Positions 1 through 12,313 of a stretch of 64,000 nucleotides of DNA are shown here, in pieces. Positions within the stretch are counted from its first letter, which is position 1, and each line of letters opens with the position of its first letter. The stretch is from assembly GCA_902806575.1 (NCBI GenBank), contig CADCXD010000018.1, positions 2,294,001-2,358,000 on the forward strand, given 5' to 3'. The position numbers and the translations under genes were made by a program. Source of the stretch: Jackrogersella multiformis. Lineage: Eukaryota; Ascomycota; Sordariomycetes; Xylariales; Hypoxylaceae. The notes beneath the pieces are model-generated. The model was given only the letters and a program-made list of their open reading frames with translations, did no database searches and was not told the origin of the DNA.

Positions 1-2618
1 CAACGTGCTGGATGTCGTGGTCCACGTGGAACATGTCCAACCTAATAAATGACCTTCAGTCAGAAGCGCAGTTAACTGATTAGGTACCTAGGTAGCTTCG
101 TATTCCCATTAGCTGCCTCCTTGAAGCAGCCCACAGCATTGATAAGTGTCTCTGTATGGAAATTACAATGTTTCTCCTCCAAAACCTGCTGGAAGCCGTC
201 AACCGTAGGATATACGGAGTCAGAGACGCAGCACATGGGTTACTGAAACATGACAATTCGGACTGATTTTCCGAGCAACAACAGCCACTCGGCACAGTCC
301 CTGAATGAACCAACCCAAAGGGGTGGCACGAGACGTCTCCATCCTGGGGTTATCGCTGTTCGAATAGATTTCCCCAAATTGTCACTTTTTCTCGAAGACA
401 GACTTAGTGTCTTCAGCCGTCTTTACGAACGCAGACTATAATAGATAAAAAGGGGATTATTGTTCTAGAATGTACCGATAGTCGTAGCACACCCCGGAAT
501 TGCCGAGTTCGTGAAGACTACCTAGGTTAATAGGATAAGACTCGATGCTTCTTGGCATGAAACTATATATATATAGCCCTAGTTTCGATGCTGCAACCTA
601 TCTCGGTCTTCATCAGCAAACGAACATCGGGAATGATCATGTTAGAAATATTGAGTGCGTAATTTCTCATTTCTTACAAGACACTCAGAGTTGGTGGTCA
701 GCAACGAAATGGATGGATGATCTGATTAATAGTCAGTCGGCATATGTATTTAAAGATTCTGAATTCATCCTCCACATTTGATCGCTCACTAGGTACTCGG
801 TGGTATTAGAAGCTAGTATTATCACCTAGTACCTCATGACGAATTAAAAAACCCGAGGTCTTCGGGTAGCTAGCCGGATGTAGGTAAGATCAGGAACCCT
901 TTTTTATCTACTACCTACACTACATGCTATGTACCTCGTACTATAATAGTATGTAAACCGTAAGCGAACATCTTCAGGGATGGCGACGCTATCGTTCCCC
1001 TTATTTCGGTTCTCCATCTCAATGTTAGAGCCATGAAGTCTTGACATTGATGTCATATAAAGTGGCCACCATTTCTTGCTTCTCCCTGCGGCAAACTCGG
1101 CTATCTGTAAAAAGATGGGTAGGATATCAGGATATCAGGATATTAGGATTCAAGGGAATCAACAAGTTCAAACATAACAAGTATCTAATTGGCTAAAGCG
1201 GGTTGTCCCTTGATGATCGGCTTTCATCATCAATATCTACCACAGGGACACGGTTCTGCAGGGATTCCCCCCCCTGTAGTGAAGTAGTAAGACTTAGCAA
1301 AATGCATTCAGATCCTAATACAACACTAGGTACGGATCGCAGATTTGTATCATGTGCCTGTTATGGTATCAGTATGTATATCCGTACAAGGTGTGTACGA
1401 TTATCGTTCACTCAGGTTCTGAAGTCGAGCTTACCGACCAGCCTACTTACCTACACATGTAGGTCCTAGCATCCTAGGTCTATTAGTATTAAAAGTTCCC
1501 GTGGTGTCCCCGGCCGGAATAAAGCAAATAGACTCCACTGATGCTGCGGCTAGACACCTAGGTCTGCTCTCATCATAGGTGGGACTTTGAACTATCGAAT
1601 CGGGTCCTACAATGCGTCAAGGGAATTTGGAAATTCTTCCTAAATCAGGACTCTAGTGGCGCTTATATTTAGATAAACAATCAGCCTACATTGTGATATA
1701 TAAAGCAGTCCTTGGCGTGAGTACCTAGGGTATGAGGTAAGTAGTAGGGTAGTACCTATCATGGATGTTCGCAAACGACAAACAAAAGCATACCCCCCGG
1801 CGTGAGAGTGATGGTGGCTACCTGCATACGCTCATGGCGGTAGGGGTTGAGGCGTGTTTTCCTCAAGGTTTCTCGATGAACCGCGCCTTAATAGCCAATA
1901 GGGTCTCGAGTGGCCGATCGAGGGGGGTGAGGGTGTGGGGTCTGACTAGGGTTCGACTAGGGAGCTAAGTGGGCTATCGAGTGAAAAAAGGAAGCAATAC
2001 CTACAAACGCAAGGTACGACTGCAGAATATTTAGTGTAGGTAGCTGCAGAAATAGTAGGTAGTTCCAAACCTTGAAATCTTGAAATTTACCGCCTTTATC
2101 ACGGAACTTTACTACGGCTACAACGGCTACAAGGTACTACGGTAGGTACGCCCGCACATGATACATGAGAATCACCTAAAATGTATTTATTCATTCAGCC
2201 TTAAAGTTACTAGGCACCCGGCACCCTTGCACAACCTTCGTTTTATGTTTCCTAATCATCTTCCTAAGCGTCTTCCTAAGCATCTTCCTAACTCTCCTTT
2301 CTAACTTTCTCTCTCCTCTAATACGCACACATTCATTCTACCGTATCTTCTCTTACACTTACCTTCTCTTCCATGCTCTGATTCTCACTATACTTATCTT
2401 TATATGCTATACTTTTATGACCGTTTTTACTTTGTAACATGCAGTGAAAGCTGTATTTATCCTGTCCTGTCCTGTCCTGTCCTTGATCCAATGGAACCCC
2501 GCGTGCCGACTCGTAAAACAACCGCGAGACAAAGCAAGCAAGGGATAAATACTTAACCTGTATTCTAGTGTATAGGTTTCTTGCATCTCCATTTGCATAT
2601 GGAAATCTGATCCTCAAA
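1..2618. other. Gene-free left flank
   Basis: No open frame here reads like a conserved protein. The stretch holds ACCTAGGT palindromes at about 86, 520 and 1556, an ATATCAGG triplication near 1131-1156, and four CCTGT pentamers at 2461-2480. The last few hundred bases are probably the promoter and leader of the gene starting at 2619. Confidence 0.55.
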
Positions 2619-5294
2619 ATGGGTTGGCTGAGTTTCTTATCAAGAAAATCCCCTGCCAATAATAATCTAGATGATGTTCTCAAGGCGCAAGCTTACGATG
2701 AGACGGTGGCTGCAAATCCTCCAATCCGCGGTATGAGCCGAGCTTCCATCCCAGGAATCTGGTAAATCTCCGAGCTAACCTACCTAAAGGCACCTATCCG
2801 GTAGCTGGCAATGGTCCCAACATATGGGAAAAGTTCCAGAAATCTCATAAACATTCGAGAGCTTCCAATTTTAATGGCACTCCGGCACCACCTCCTGCAA
2901 TTCCACGATTCCTCGAAAGGCCTAGAACGGCGCCGGCTCATCGATCACCTAATGGAACTTCTCGGCCAAAATCTCAATCAGGGAGCTCGGTAAAACCACT
3001 ACCGCCACCTCCAAAAAGGCTTCATGGCCCATACAAGCTTCCTTCAAAACTGCCAAACGGCCGAAACGATGATATCGCAAATAACAAATCCATTTATAGT
3101 ATTCCTCCCTTGACCTTCTCTCGCGACCGTAACTCTTCACTCTTTAGCGGGGATTCGGAATCAACGAGAAGATTTGTTGACCTTCTGGACGCTCAATCAT
3201 TTATCAAGCCAGCTGATTTCCACGGTCGTGTCAAGGCCGCCGGCGCAAAGGACTATGGTGAAGATGTCGCAGATCGCAATCTTCCCGAGAATAGGTCCAA
3301 CACCAATTCTGCGCAAACCCAAGAGCTCTATGCAAAGAATTTCACCCTCGATATTCAAAGCGATGAGGAGGAGATCTGTCAGCCACGATGGTCAAGGAAA
3401 CGACATTCTATGGGATCTGGGTTGCGAACCAAGCCGATCAGTACCGATTCTCATATCACATTGCCTAATCTAAACTCCTCACAGATCGGTCAAGAAAATG
3501 AAGACAAGAGCGAAACAAAATTAGCGCGGAAAGCTCCTCGCCGGAAGTCTTTGTATTCATACATCCCTACTTCTTCTGCAGAGCGCTCCGCGAAGCTCCC
3601 TGCAGACAGACCGAGGAGTGCTTCTATGGGGAAGAGAATAGAAGGGATAGAACTTAACTACTTTCCTGAATCTCTGAGAGAGAGAGCCCGAGCGGCGCAG
3701 GGGGGTTTCGAATGTGACTTTCCCATAGACTTGAATCCGGATGTCGAGTCGACACGGTCAACGAGAAAAGCCCGAGATATTCTGGCTCATGAGCAGGATT
3801 CAGATAGTGATCTCTATCATACGCACTATGATTCTAGACAGGCTCTGCCAGCTCGGGTAGACCAAGGTCGATTCACTAAGGCATCTTCCAGGCGCAGAAC
3901 CATGTCGAACGTATCTTCTTTAACTGCGGCTAACCTACCCTCTACAAGTGAGAGTCCACAGACGCCCAAGTCGTCTAATCGCAGAGGATCAATCGTCCAA
4001 AGCGGTCTCATGGGGGCAGAAGATGGTCTACATAGGAAGAACCGCAGCTCCTCGAAACGCCAATGCGAGGCCAATTTTGACTTCAATGGCTCGCCCTACG
4101 ACTTTCCATTGCTGCAATCCGCGGAGCGACCTAGTTAGTGACCCTGGGATTTAACATCCTTAATTTGTCATTCGTGCAAATCATATACTGACAAGTCATC
4201 TAGAGTCGAAATCGGCCTACAGCCGTCCCGATAGCAGAGACGATTTGAACTATCGTGATCGAAATCGAAGCATTGTTTCCGTGTCTGGGAACAAGCGCTC
4301 TGCAATTGGAGATACAGTTCCAGAACGGGGTAGCAGCATTCGCCGTTGGTCGCTAACCTCTGAGACGGCAGGCTCAACACTGAGCTCGAACCCATTCAGG
4401 CCGCAATCCGGACATACTACTAACACGTCAGTCGACCTGACGCCTCGTGTCCCGCTACCCAAGACTATTGAGTCGGGCCAGTCATCCTTTGTATCCGGAG
4501 ACTACCATATAGCACCGGAAAGTCAGTCTGAGATCGATACACATGAGAGATTGCACCACTTAGTTGACCCTGAATTCTTAGCAGGGTCTCTAGTTAACTC
4601 TAATCGACGACAACCCTCTAAAGACTACGTTATTGACGAAGATGCTTCGTCAATTGATTCCTTTGGCGCACCCCAACACTCTGCTGGACAATTCGAGCAG
4701 GATCTCCTCTTCCAAGGCTACGGCTTAGAAGGATCTCAACTACCAGGGCTATTCGATGCGGCCGTACCGCAATCTGGATCGACACTTTCTCAACGAAGAC
4801 AAACATTCTCTGCGTTCCAGGATCCATATCTTTCAATCCCACTCGATTCTAACCTTGGCGCTGTACTTCCGTTACACTCCCACTACTCGACCCGGTCGTT
4901 ACAACATACGTCTCGATCTAAATCGTCTCGACTACGAACACCAAATTTTAGTGATAGCGACTCGGATGATTACAGCGCCTCGGAACTAGGATATTATTCT
5001 GAAGAAGACCTCAACTTTGATATCCCTCTGACACGTTCGAGTGGGTCTCGATGCTACTCCTATGACAGCAGACGGCGATACGAAATAGCTGCGGGATCGC
5101 TAAGAGAGGACGATCCAGAATTGCCAGACATCGCCAGGGTTGCGCAGCGTCGTAGAGAGAGCAAGACCAAGGCGAGGCAGAGCGCGAGCAGCGTCTCGTT
5201 ACGCAAAGCAAAATGTAAAGGGAAGGAGCCTGAATATCGTGTTCCTAGGATCGTAACAGATGACCCATCTAATTACGCAGATGTTGAAAGATGA
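2619..5294 (+). CDS. Ser-rich conserved fungal protein of unknown function
   Basis: Three exons join in frame: 2619-2730, 2790-4133 and 4204-5294, giving 848 residues. The first intron (59 nt, GTATGA donor, CTAAC branch, AAG acceptor) joins PPIRG to TYPVAGNGPN. I recall that junction from fungal homologues, though I cannot name the family. The second intron is 70 nt (GTTAGT donor, CTGAC branch, TAG acceptor). The protein starts MGWLSFLSRK and is rich in Ser, Arg and Asp. It has PPPP stretches and acidic-serine patches and looks largely disordered, with no enzyme motif. It converges on the Dicer gene downstream. The 3' end is uncertain: the same frame continues open and protein-like past this TGA to 5474, so the true C-terminus may lie there (see the separate entry). 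The role is unknown; a scaffold or phosphoregulated adaptor would be a guess. Confidence 0.72.
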
Positions 5295-5474
5295 CATTAT
5301 GAGCATCCACATTCCAGAGTTGCGTTGGATAGGTGTGCGGCAAGAGCACTACATAACACCACCCTTTCCCCTTTCATTATCGCGGCGGAAGTCTCGGGCA
5401 GCATCCCTTCTTTTACAGATGCACATGATTGTAATGACTATCGTTATGGTTTGATATTTGGCGCAGAGAGCTGA
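5295..5474 (+). other. Protein-like frame continuing past the stop of the Ser-rich gene
   Basis: After the TGA at 5292-5294 the same frame runs 59 codons to a TGA at 5472. It contains peptides such as VALDRCAARALHNTT and IAAEVSGSIPSFTDAHD, which look like folded-protein sequence rather than noise. Three explanations fit. One is a 51-nt intron at 5253-5303 (GTAACA donor, ATGAC near the 3' end, weak GAG acceptor) that would remove the stop and give 891 residues. The others are a recent nonsense change, or leaky termination, since the context is TGA-C. Confidence 0.4.
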
Positions 5475-6176
5475 GAACGCTCGGGTCCGGCGAGGCCCGA
5501 GCCCGATTTATACCCCGATGCTACGGATAGGACCTACAGACAGTGAGGCACGACGGAGGTCGTGCCTTCTAGGTACATATAATCTTGGGCGGTGGTGGTG
5601 ATTTGATTACGAATTTGCAGAGGTCTAACGACGGATAATCATTTGCTATATTAATGTACTTACGTTTGCTACGCAGCTCACTGCCTTGGCTTGGAGGCAC
5701 ACGGAGAAGCTTGTACGAATCAATTAGGACTTTTCTAGGAGATGAATAATATGAGGGAATTTCAACCAAAATCGTTATGATGCTTGTATAGTTATAAATG
5801 ATTGTTATGTGTTTTCCTGCTGCCGTCGATCATGACAACGTTATCTTTAGTATTATATGAATACATGCCAGTTCACCTAAGCTCGTCCCGAGGACTTAAC
5901 TTGATGTAGCGACTTGGGGATAGTTGTAAAATAACCCAGTAGACAAAAGAGTTATCACGATGAAAAATATTACGGCAAAACTAGATAGCTCTTAATCACA
6001 GCTCATGATAATTACGAAAGCTATATTTTTAGTCATAAATCTTCGCATTTTAGAGAAAATCCATCGTTGCCAGATTACCATACACGCACGCAGGAATCAT
6101 AAGGTTAGGCACTAACTAGCAGATATCCTTCGGGAATATTCCCCTGTAGAATATTCCCGCCGATGTCCCGTCTTCT
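5475..6176. other. Intergenic, convergent 3' ends
   Basis: AT-rich spacer between the 3' ends of the Ser-rich gene (+) and the Dicer-like gene (-). No coding potential is seen. It should hold both terminators; I could not pick unique poly(A) sites. Confidence 0.5.
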
Positions 6177-9100
6177 TCAAACCGCAGTAGCATGCGCTAG
6201 AGGATCCGAGGTCTGGACCTTCTCCGGCGAGCAGCTGCATTTAAATTTCCTCTTGTACTCCTCGACGCTCATGGCCTGCAGTTTTCTCATGATCTTCTTC
6301 GCAGCCGCGATCTTGGCGTACCTGCCGCTGGCCGCGGTGGCGTGATCCTGGACCTCGCCGTGGATCATGACGCCGCAGAGCACCTGCGCCTGGCCTAGAG
6401 GAGCGCCCTCGACGGCGATCTCCTGGATCATGAGGCGCCAGTTAGCGCAGTGGAAGTGCAGCTGCAGCATGTTCGCCAGGAAGGTAACTGGGTGCCGGTT
6501 GGCGAACGTGTCGTAGATGTGCATGTCCTCGAAATACGGCCGCATGTGGGTATCGAAGAAGTGCTGGACTCGGCTGTAATCGTATTCGCTGTCGACAAAG
6601 AGGGCGCCTATATACGATTCTACGATATCGGGGAGCGCCTTCGGTGGTCTTTGGACTTCAACCCAGAAGTTCCTCGCGTACGATGCGCGGCCGAGGTTGG
6701 CAGATTCGGCTTCTTCTTCCGCTCTCTTGCGTGCTTCTGTTATCGCAGCCACGTATTCTGCAATTTCTCTCTGCAAACCACCGGTCATTGAGAGCATGTG
6801 CGTCTGCAAGTTGAGGGAAACACAAAGGCAACCCAGGAACTGATTCGAAACCATAGCCATCTTGTGCTCAGTCAGCCATTGGGGATCCGCACTGGGATAC
6901 CGATGGAACAAGAAATCGACGCAGACCATGTCGAGGAGTGAATCGCCGAGGAATTCTAGTCGCTGATAGTTGGGGATACGTTCGTAAATGGTACCGTAAG
7001 ACGGGTGCATGAATGCGCTGCGTAGTAGACGAGGATAGGTGAATTTGTAGCCAAGTTTGTCGTCGATCTGCCTAGCTACTTCGCGTTGGACGGCTGTAGC
7101 TCCAGCGCTTTGCCACTCCGGTATTTGATACGCCGCGTAAAAATCTCCGTAGGTCATCATCTTGTGATTTGGGTGATTGACGAATTTAGTTACGGCCTGA
7201 ATAGCCAAGTCAAAACTACCCTGTTCGTAAGTCGTTAAGTATGACGCCCCGATGAGTGCCTCGCAAACGTCAGCAATTGACTTGTCTGCGAGCGTATGAA
7301 CTCCCCTGCCGCTACCCTTTCTACCCATGATGCTAGTATTCTGCTTGCCTCTCAGCAGTTCAAGACCATCCGGGTACCATATTCGCCGATTGAACCCTTT
7401 GGAGCGGACAGATTCCTCGAGTTTTAGGTCGAGGGCATTGTTGAAGAGGTTCTTGTTGCAGATAAGCAGCATGCGATCCACGTGATATTGGAATTCGTTG
7501 CTATCAGGTATTTGAGAGAACAAGGCAATTGTTGTGCTCATCTTCAAAAACGAATCGCCAAGAAATTCAAGACGTTCGTAATTCTTTCCCATGCCTCGCT
7601 GGATGTTCACCTGCTCTTCACAGTGTTCCTCGGTGTTGTCACTATCTTTAGTCATCGCCTCGACGGCAAGGTCGGGACGGATGCTTAGGGATAGTGATTT
7701 ACACGCTTCTAGCACTATAAGATTAGTTTCGAGTCGATATATTATGGCAGGCAAATTGTAGGCCATAACAACTACATCAACCGGCAACTAAATTATGGTC
7801 AGACTAAACAAAAACGGATTGCTGATTATTCAAGGAACTTACTGTAGACAACTTCAAAGTCTCAAAGACGAGGAAGCATTTTCGTTCCACATTCTCAGGT
7901 TTGTCAAGCTCATCAAGGAGATTTCGTCGAAGTGGAATATACTCAGCCTCCACCACAGGTAAATCAAGACGAACTGTTAATTTCGATCGCGTCCTAGACC
8001 ACAAACTAATACTGAAATTCCAAATATCCTTTGGAGCTTCTCGCAACCCCTTTCCGCCGCCTTGTTTCCTGGGAACTCCAGGAGCCTCTGGGTCAGTCGG
8101 CTTGAGATCTGGACGGCGGCGCACCGTATAGAATTTGCGTGAACCGTCGTGTGGATCGACGGCGAACCGATCCTCGAAGAATTCGTCAGGTTGGTTTTCC
8201 CATTCAAGGTTTCTTGCTGTATTTTGAAGCATGTTGAGGCATTGCCAGTCGATTAAGGTTCGAGTATCATGAGCGATACTGGTAAAATCGAAGTTGTGAT
8301 TGTGTATAAGGGGTGCAAGGAAATATGGCATCTTCTCTGGCGCTGAACGATACTCCTTACTGAATATATCATCGAATACTTTAAGTGTAAAGTGGTTCAG
8401 TCGCTCGATATCCCCTGGTGTTGTCTCCAGGGCGCTATGTAGGGGCACACATTCCACATCCGAGGTACGCTGATGGTCGAAGAACAGGGGAAACTTGGCC
8501 ATCTGTGGGAGGGGGTACCTTGTGAGAATAGCAAGAGGCCTTGAAGATCGTTCTAGGGCTTCTGGAGATGTCATCTTCAATATGGTTACAAATAACCTTT
8601 CCGGCATACCTCGGCTATCCCAGACCTCAGGCTTCGTACGCATAGAATACTCAGCTCGCTTTTTTGAACTGATAGCTAGGTGTGCATTACGCATGCTCGG
8701 GAGCTTCTTAGTAAATGTCGATTGCAAATAGTCGTCGAGGTACTTCTTTTTCTTCAATTGCAGACACATCTCAAAAGCTGCCGAGCACTTGGCGACTTGC
8801 TTGGACGTCGCACGGCGCCCAATTGCACTTTTGATTGGGGAGGTGTCTGGTAGAAGGACTTCACACTGGTATTCACGGCCAACGTTTCTCACGATATAAT
8901 CCGGAGTGTAAACGGTATCCAATGGGCGTGGCAGGGTTGAGACGAAGTTGGCTAGAATTGTCAGGCTAATTTTGTAGGTCAACTTCGCGCCAGTTGAAGG
9001 CACAACGTAGGTGCGGAGGCTTTTCTCCTGAGATAAAAAATAATCGATCTTGTAATCATTGCCAGTAAGAAGTCGGTCTTCAGATAGCGTATTGTAAAAC

Positions 9101-11036
9101 TTTCGGAGTCTGGCCTCACTATCTTCGTTGTCGAAGATGGCTTGCAACTGTCCGTGATTGGTGGATTCGACCATGTGAAAGAATTTCGAGTCCTTGCGCC
9201 GTGCGCGACCTCTCGACTGAATGTATTGAATCATCGTTTTACAAAGATCAAACCGAATGATGATATTGCAATCGGGGATGTCGATGCCTTCCTCGCCAAC
9301 GCTCGTTGCAAAGAGGCAATTAATATCACCATTTCGAAATTGGTGCATAGTCACAAACTGATCTTTCAAGGTCATTCCCAAGTCTCCCGAGTCGTTACTC
9401 GCTCCCAGCTATATCATAGTTAGTAACATGCCCCAATTTTCAAATTGAAGAAACTCACCAACATGCCAGCCTTAATATCAGGCATATTTATGCCCGGCTG
9501 CTTTACAAGGTCGTTCAACAGCATGGCGGTAAGGCGCTGTTCCACGAATACGATGCACTTGTCCTCTACTGGGTCTAAATTATTTCGGAGGGCTCTTAGG
9601 AGTGACTCAACCTTATTAGACAAAAATAAGGGATTGCGTTCGGGGTTAGGGAGTGTATGGTTGACCACTATTTGATATGCCTCTCGAACTGCCAATCTCT
9701 CAGCGTCAAGGGCGGCGATCGGAAGTTGCATTTTGCCAGACGTGAAATTCCTCTCTGTTCTCGCCTCTAGCTTCTGGGCTTCCTGCTCAGTGAAGCATAT
9801 TTTCCATAATCGGTCTGCGCACCAGCGACCCATCTCTGTAGTGCAGCTTCTTGAATAGGTGAATAGTCTTCGTAGGACGTCGTTGTGCCCGACCAACGTG
9901 TGTAGCTTTTGCCAAAGTGGAGTTTCGAAGGGCTCTGGTGGTATGCTGTATTCGATGAAATCCTCGATTGGTCGGTTGATGGACGACTTCGCAAAAACGG
10001 AGAGATCAGCCACTGTAGCTATCTCACTATGTAAAAGCCCCTCTAATTTCGCAGCAGCGGACGTCACATCGGTTTTGGCATCGACAGGTGACGCAGTCAT
10101 ACCTAGAATCCGAGGGCGTCTTTGCGCCCCCTTTTCTAATGAAGCATAAAAATCCTTGATGATTCTGGCATACGGGTGGTTTTTCTTTGTATGATGAGCT
10201 TCGTCGAATATCAAGAGGTTGATGCTCTCTATTTTTACGAAGGAATGGTGAAGACATGAGAGCAGGATCTCTGCAGTGCAAACAATCACCATACTCTCAC
10301 CAGTCTTTTCCTGCCAGAAATTGCGAGTAATTGTAGAGCCACCGAGGTCGCCATGTAATCGCTGGACAGGGTGATCAAGATTGGCCTTGAGAACCTCATA
10401 CTGTTGATGAACTAATGCAACTTTATCGACCTATGCATCCGTTAGTATATAATAGAAGGTATATTTCAGGGGGGTAGAGACCAAGAAGAAGGAAATTCGT
10501 GGTGGTTTGCCTGCGTCTCTGTCTTCTAGCTCCTGGTCTATAGTATGGCGAAGGAGAAGGGCAGCGATAAGCGTCTTTCCAGTTCCTAAATTTATCCTTA
10601 GTATGTAAACCAACATATAAAGATGCAAGCTATATGGTGAAGTAGACGCACCGGTATCTAATACAGCAATGATATTTTTCTGCTTGGCTCTCTCGAATAA
10701 CTCGGTCTGATATTCCCTTGGACTTGAAATGATTTTCTCACTCTCCGCTTCTCGCACGAGTAGATACATAGACTTTTCATCAACCCTAAGGGTTGAGTTG
10801 GGGACTGAACTAAATATCTTTTCCTGGTGGTCTCTCATAAACTGAGAAAACTGAGCATTATCAAGTACTTTTCGTGTCGTCCCTTGAGGCTGTATAGCTT
10901 TTGCATGAGAAGGGCCATCGTCTTCAGAGCCCGAATCACCTCCGGTATCTGAAGATGAGGCTTCTTCCGGCTGTGGTCGGCGGGATGAACTAGGCATAAG
11001 CCCAACACCCCCGGGCGTATCCGGCGAAGACATCAT
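6177..11036 (-). CDS. dcl1: Dicer-like endoribonuclease (DCL1 type)
   Basis: Cuts long double-stranded RNA into small RNAs for gene silencing. Five exons (10652-11036, 10482-10585, 9459-10430, 7843-9408, 6177-7787) join in frame to 1545 residues, normal for fungal Dicers. Introns are 66, 51, 50 and 55 nt with CTAAC/CTAAG/CTGAC branch sites. Domains in order: DExD/H helicase with Walker A LDTGTGKT (about 126-133) and DEAH (239-242); helicase C with QSRGRAR (551-557); dimerisation fold (about 628-725); a divergent PAZ-like region; RNase IIIa with YERLEFLGDS (1079-1088) and DVCEAL (1182-1187); RNase IIIb with RLEFLGDS (1285-1292) and DIVES (from 1396); C-terminal dsRNA-binding region. Both catalytic acidic sets are present. 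Cys1456, His1491, Cys1526 and Cys1528 match the CHCC zinc pattern known from fission yeast Dcr1. DCL1 rather than DCL2 is inferred from the helicase and long C-terminus. The gene looks intact. It converges on the Ser-rich gene and diverges from tap42. Confidence 0.95.
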
Positions 11037-12313
11037 ATAACGAAGATGGAATTAGTAGTAGAGGTCTTGCGAATTTTCAAACCTGTAAGAAGGCGTCTGA
11101 GAAAAGATCCTTGGGAAGTTAGGTACCTTAGGTACTTAAGTAGGTAAGGCTAGGTAAGGTTGGGTAAAGTTTGGCACGTCAAGGGTGGTACCTACTAGGT
11201 AGGTATTATGACAGATGAATGGAAGTCGCGGCTAATAGATCGAAGCGCACAGGAAGCGATAGGCAGGTATCTAAAGTTAGAGCTCTGGGAAAAGAACAGA
11301 GCTACCTATCTCTGACAGTGTGATTCGTCAACGTTGCGAGAGTTTGGCTAGTGTAACCAGGTAGAAAATGAGATATCTACCTAGGTAGGTAATTGAAGGA
11401 GTCACGTCCATTGTAAGTATTGCGTCAAGTGATCGCCTTGGATAATGAGTTCGCCTACCTGATACCTACCTACTTATAGGTACCTACCTGGATATACACC
11501 TACCTCTGTACAAAACGAAGTAACACCATTGTTTGCGCTTCCTCCGAGTTGGTTGCTTGGTTTAAATAAACATTATACATGAATGTTTGAAATATAATTA
11601 GAACTTCAAGCCGAAGACTTTAAAGTATCTTGTCATTGAAGAATAACAAAACCTCGCCCAGTGACCGTGGTGCTCATCTCGACTTGAGTGACCTACTTCA
11701 AACTATTCATTATTGTCTCGAGCTTTAAGATAATAATGACAAAAGTTAGAATATACAATAATTCATATAGATGGGTTTATATATGTCATTAATTCAATGT
11801 TTCCATATAAGGTAGGTTGTCTTTTGAATTCAGAAGGTTTGCTTGTAGCATCTAGGCCAGCTTGGAGGTTGATTTCACGAGACGTTGGGTGCAATCTACG
11901 CGTATATTTACGTAATATACCCAGCAAGCAAATAATTTGATAAATACAAGTAGGTATGTATTTAACGAGGTGACTACCTAGGTACCTAAGTTTGTTCAGG
12001 CTTGCTAACTCTAAAAATTAGCGCCCTAGCCTAGCCTGCCCTGCTACAATTGCCTCGTTGACGTCTTGTTCTCGTCCCTCGTCGTTCTTCCCTGCATTTA
12101 TAAAGATATTGTAAAATATAGAGAGGTACCGACATTATAGTTGAAAGAACACCGAACTTGATTAATCCACTCTATATTCACTGTCACTATCTAGGTACCT
12201 ACATAGGTAGTTATTCATCATTTTCTCATACTGACTAAGACCTTTCTCTTTCTCTTGTTCACTTCCAAGGGCACTCCTCTTATACCTCACTCATCACTGA
12301 TGATTTCGTCATC
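11037..12313. other. Divergent promoter region dcl1/tap42
   Basis: About 1.3 kb between two start codons pointing apart. It contains dense AGGTAGGT/ACCTACCT tracts at 11120-11215 and 11370-11510 and ACCTAGGT palindromes near 11379 and 11978. A CT-rich run precedes the tap42 start, as is common in fungal leaders. No gene is seen. Confidence 0.55.
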
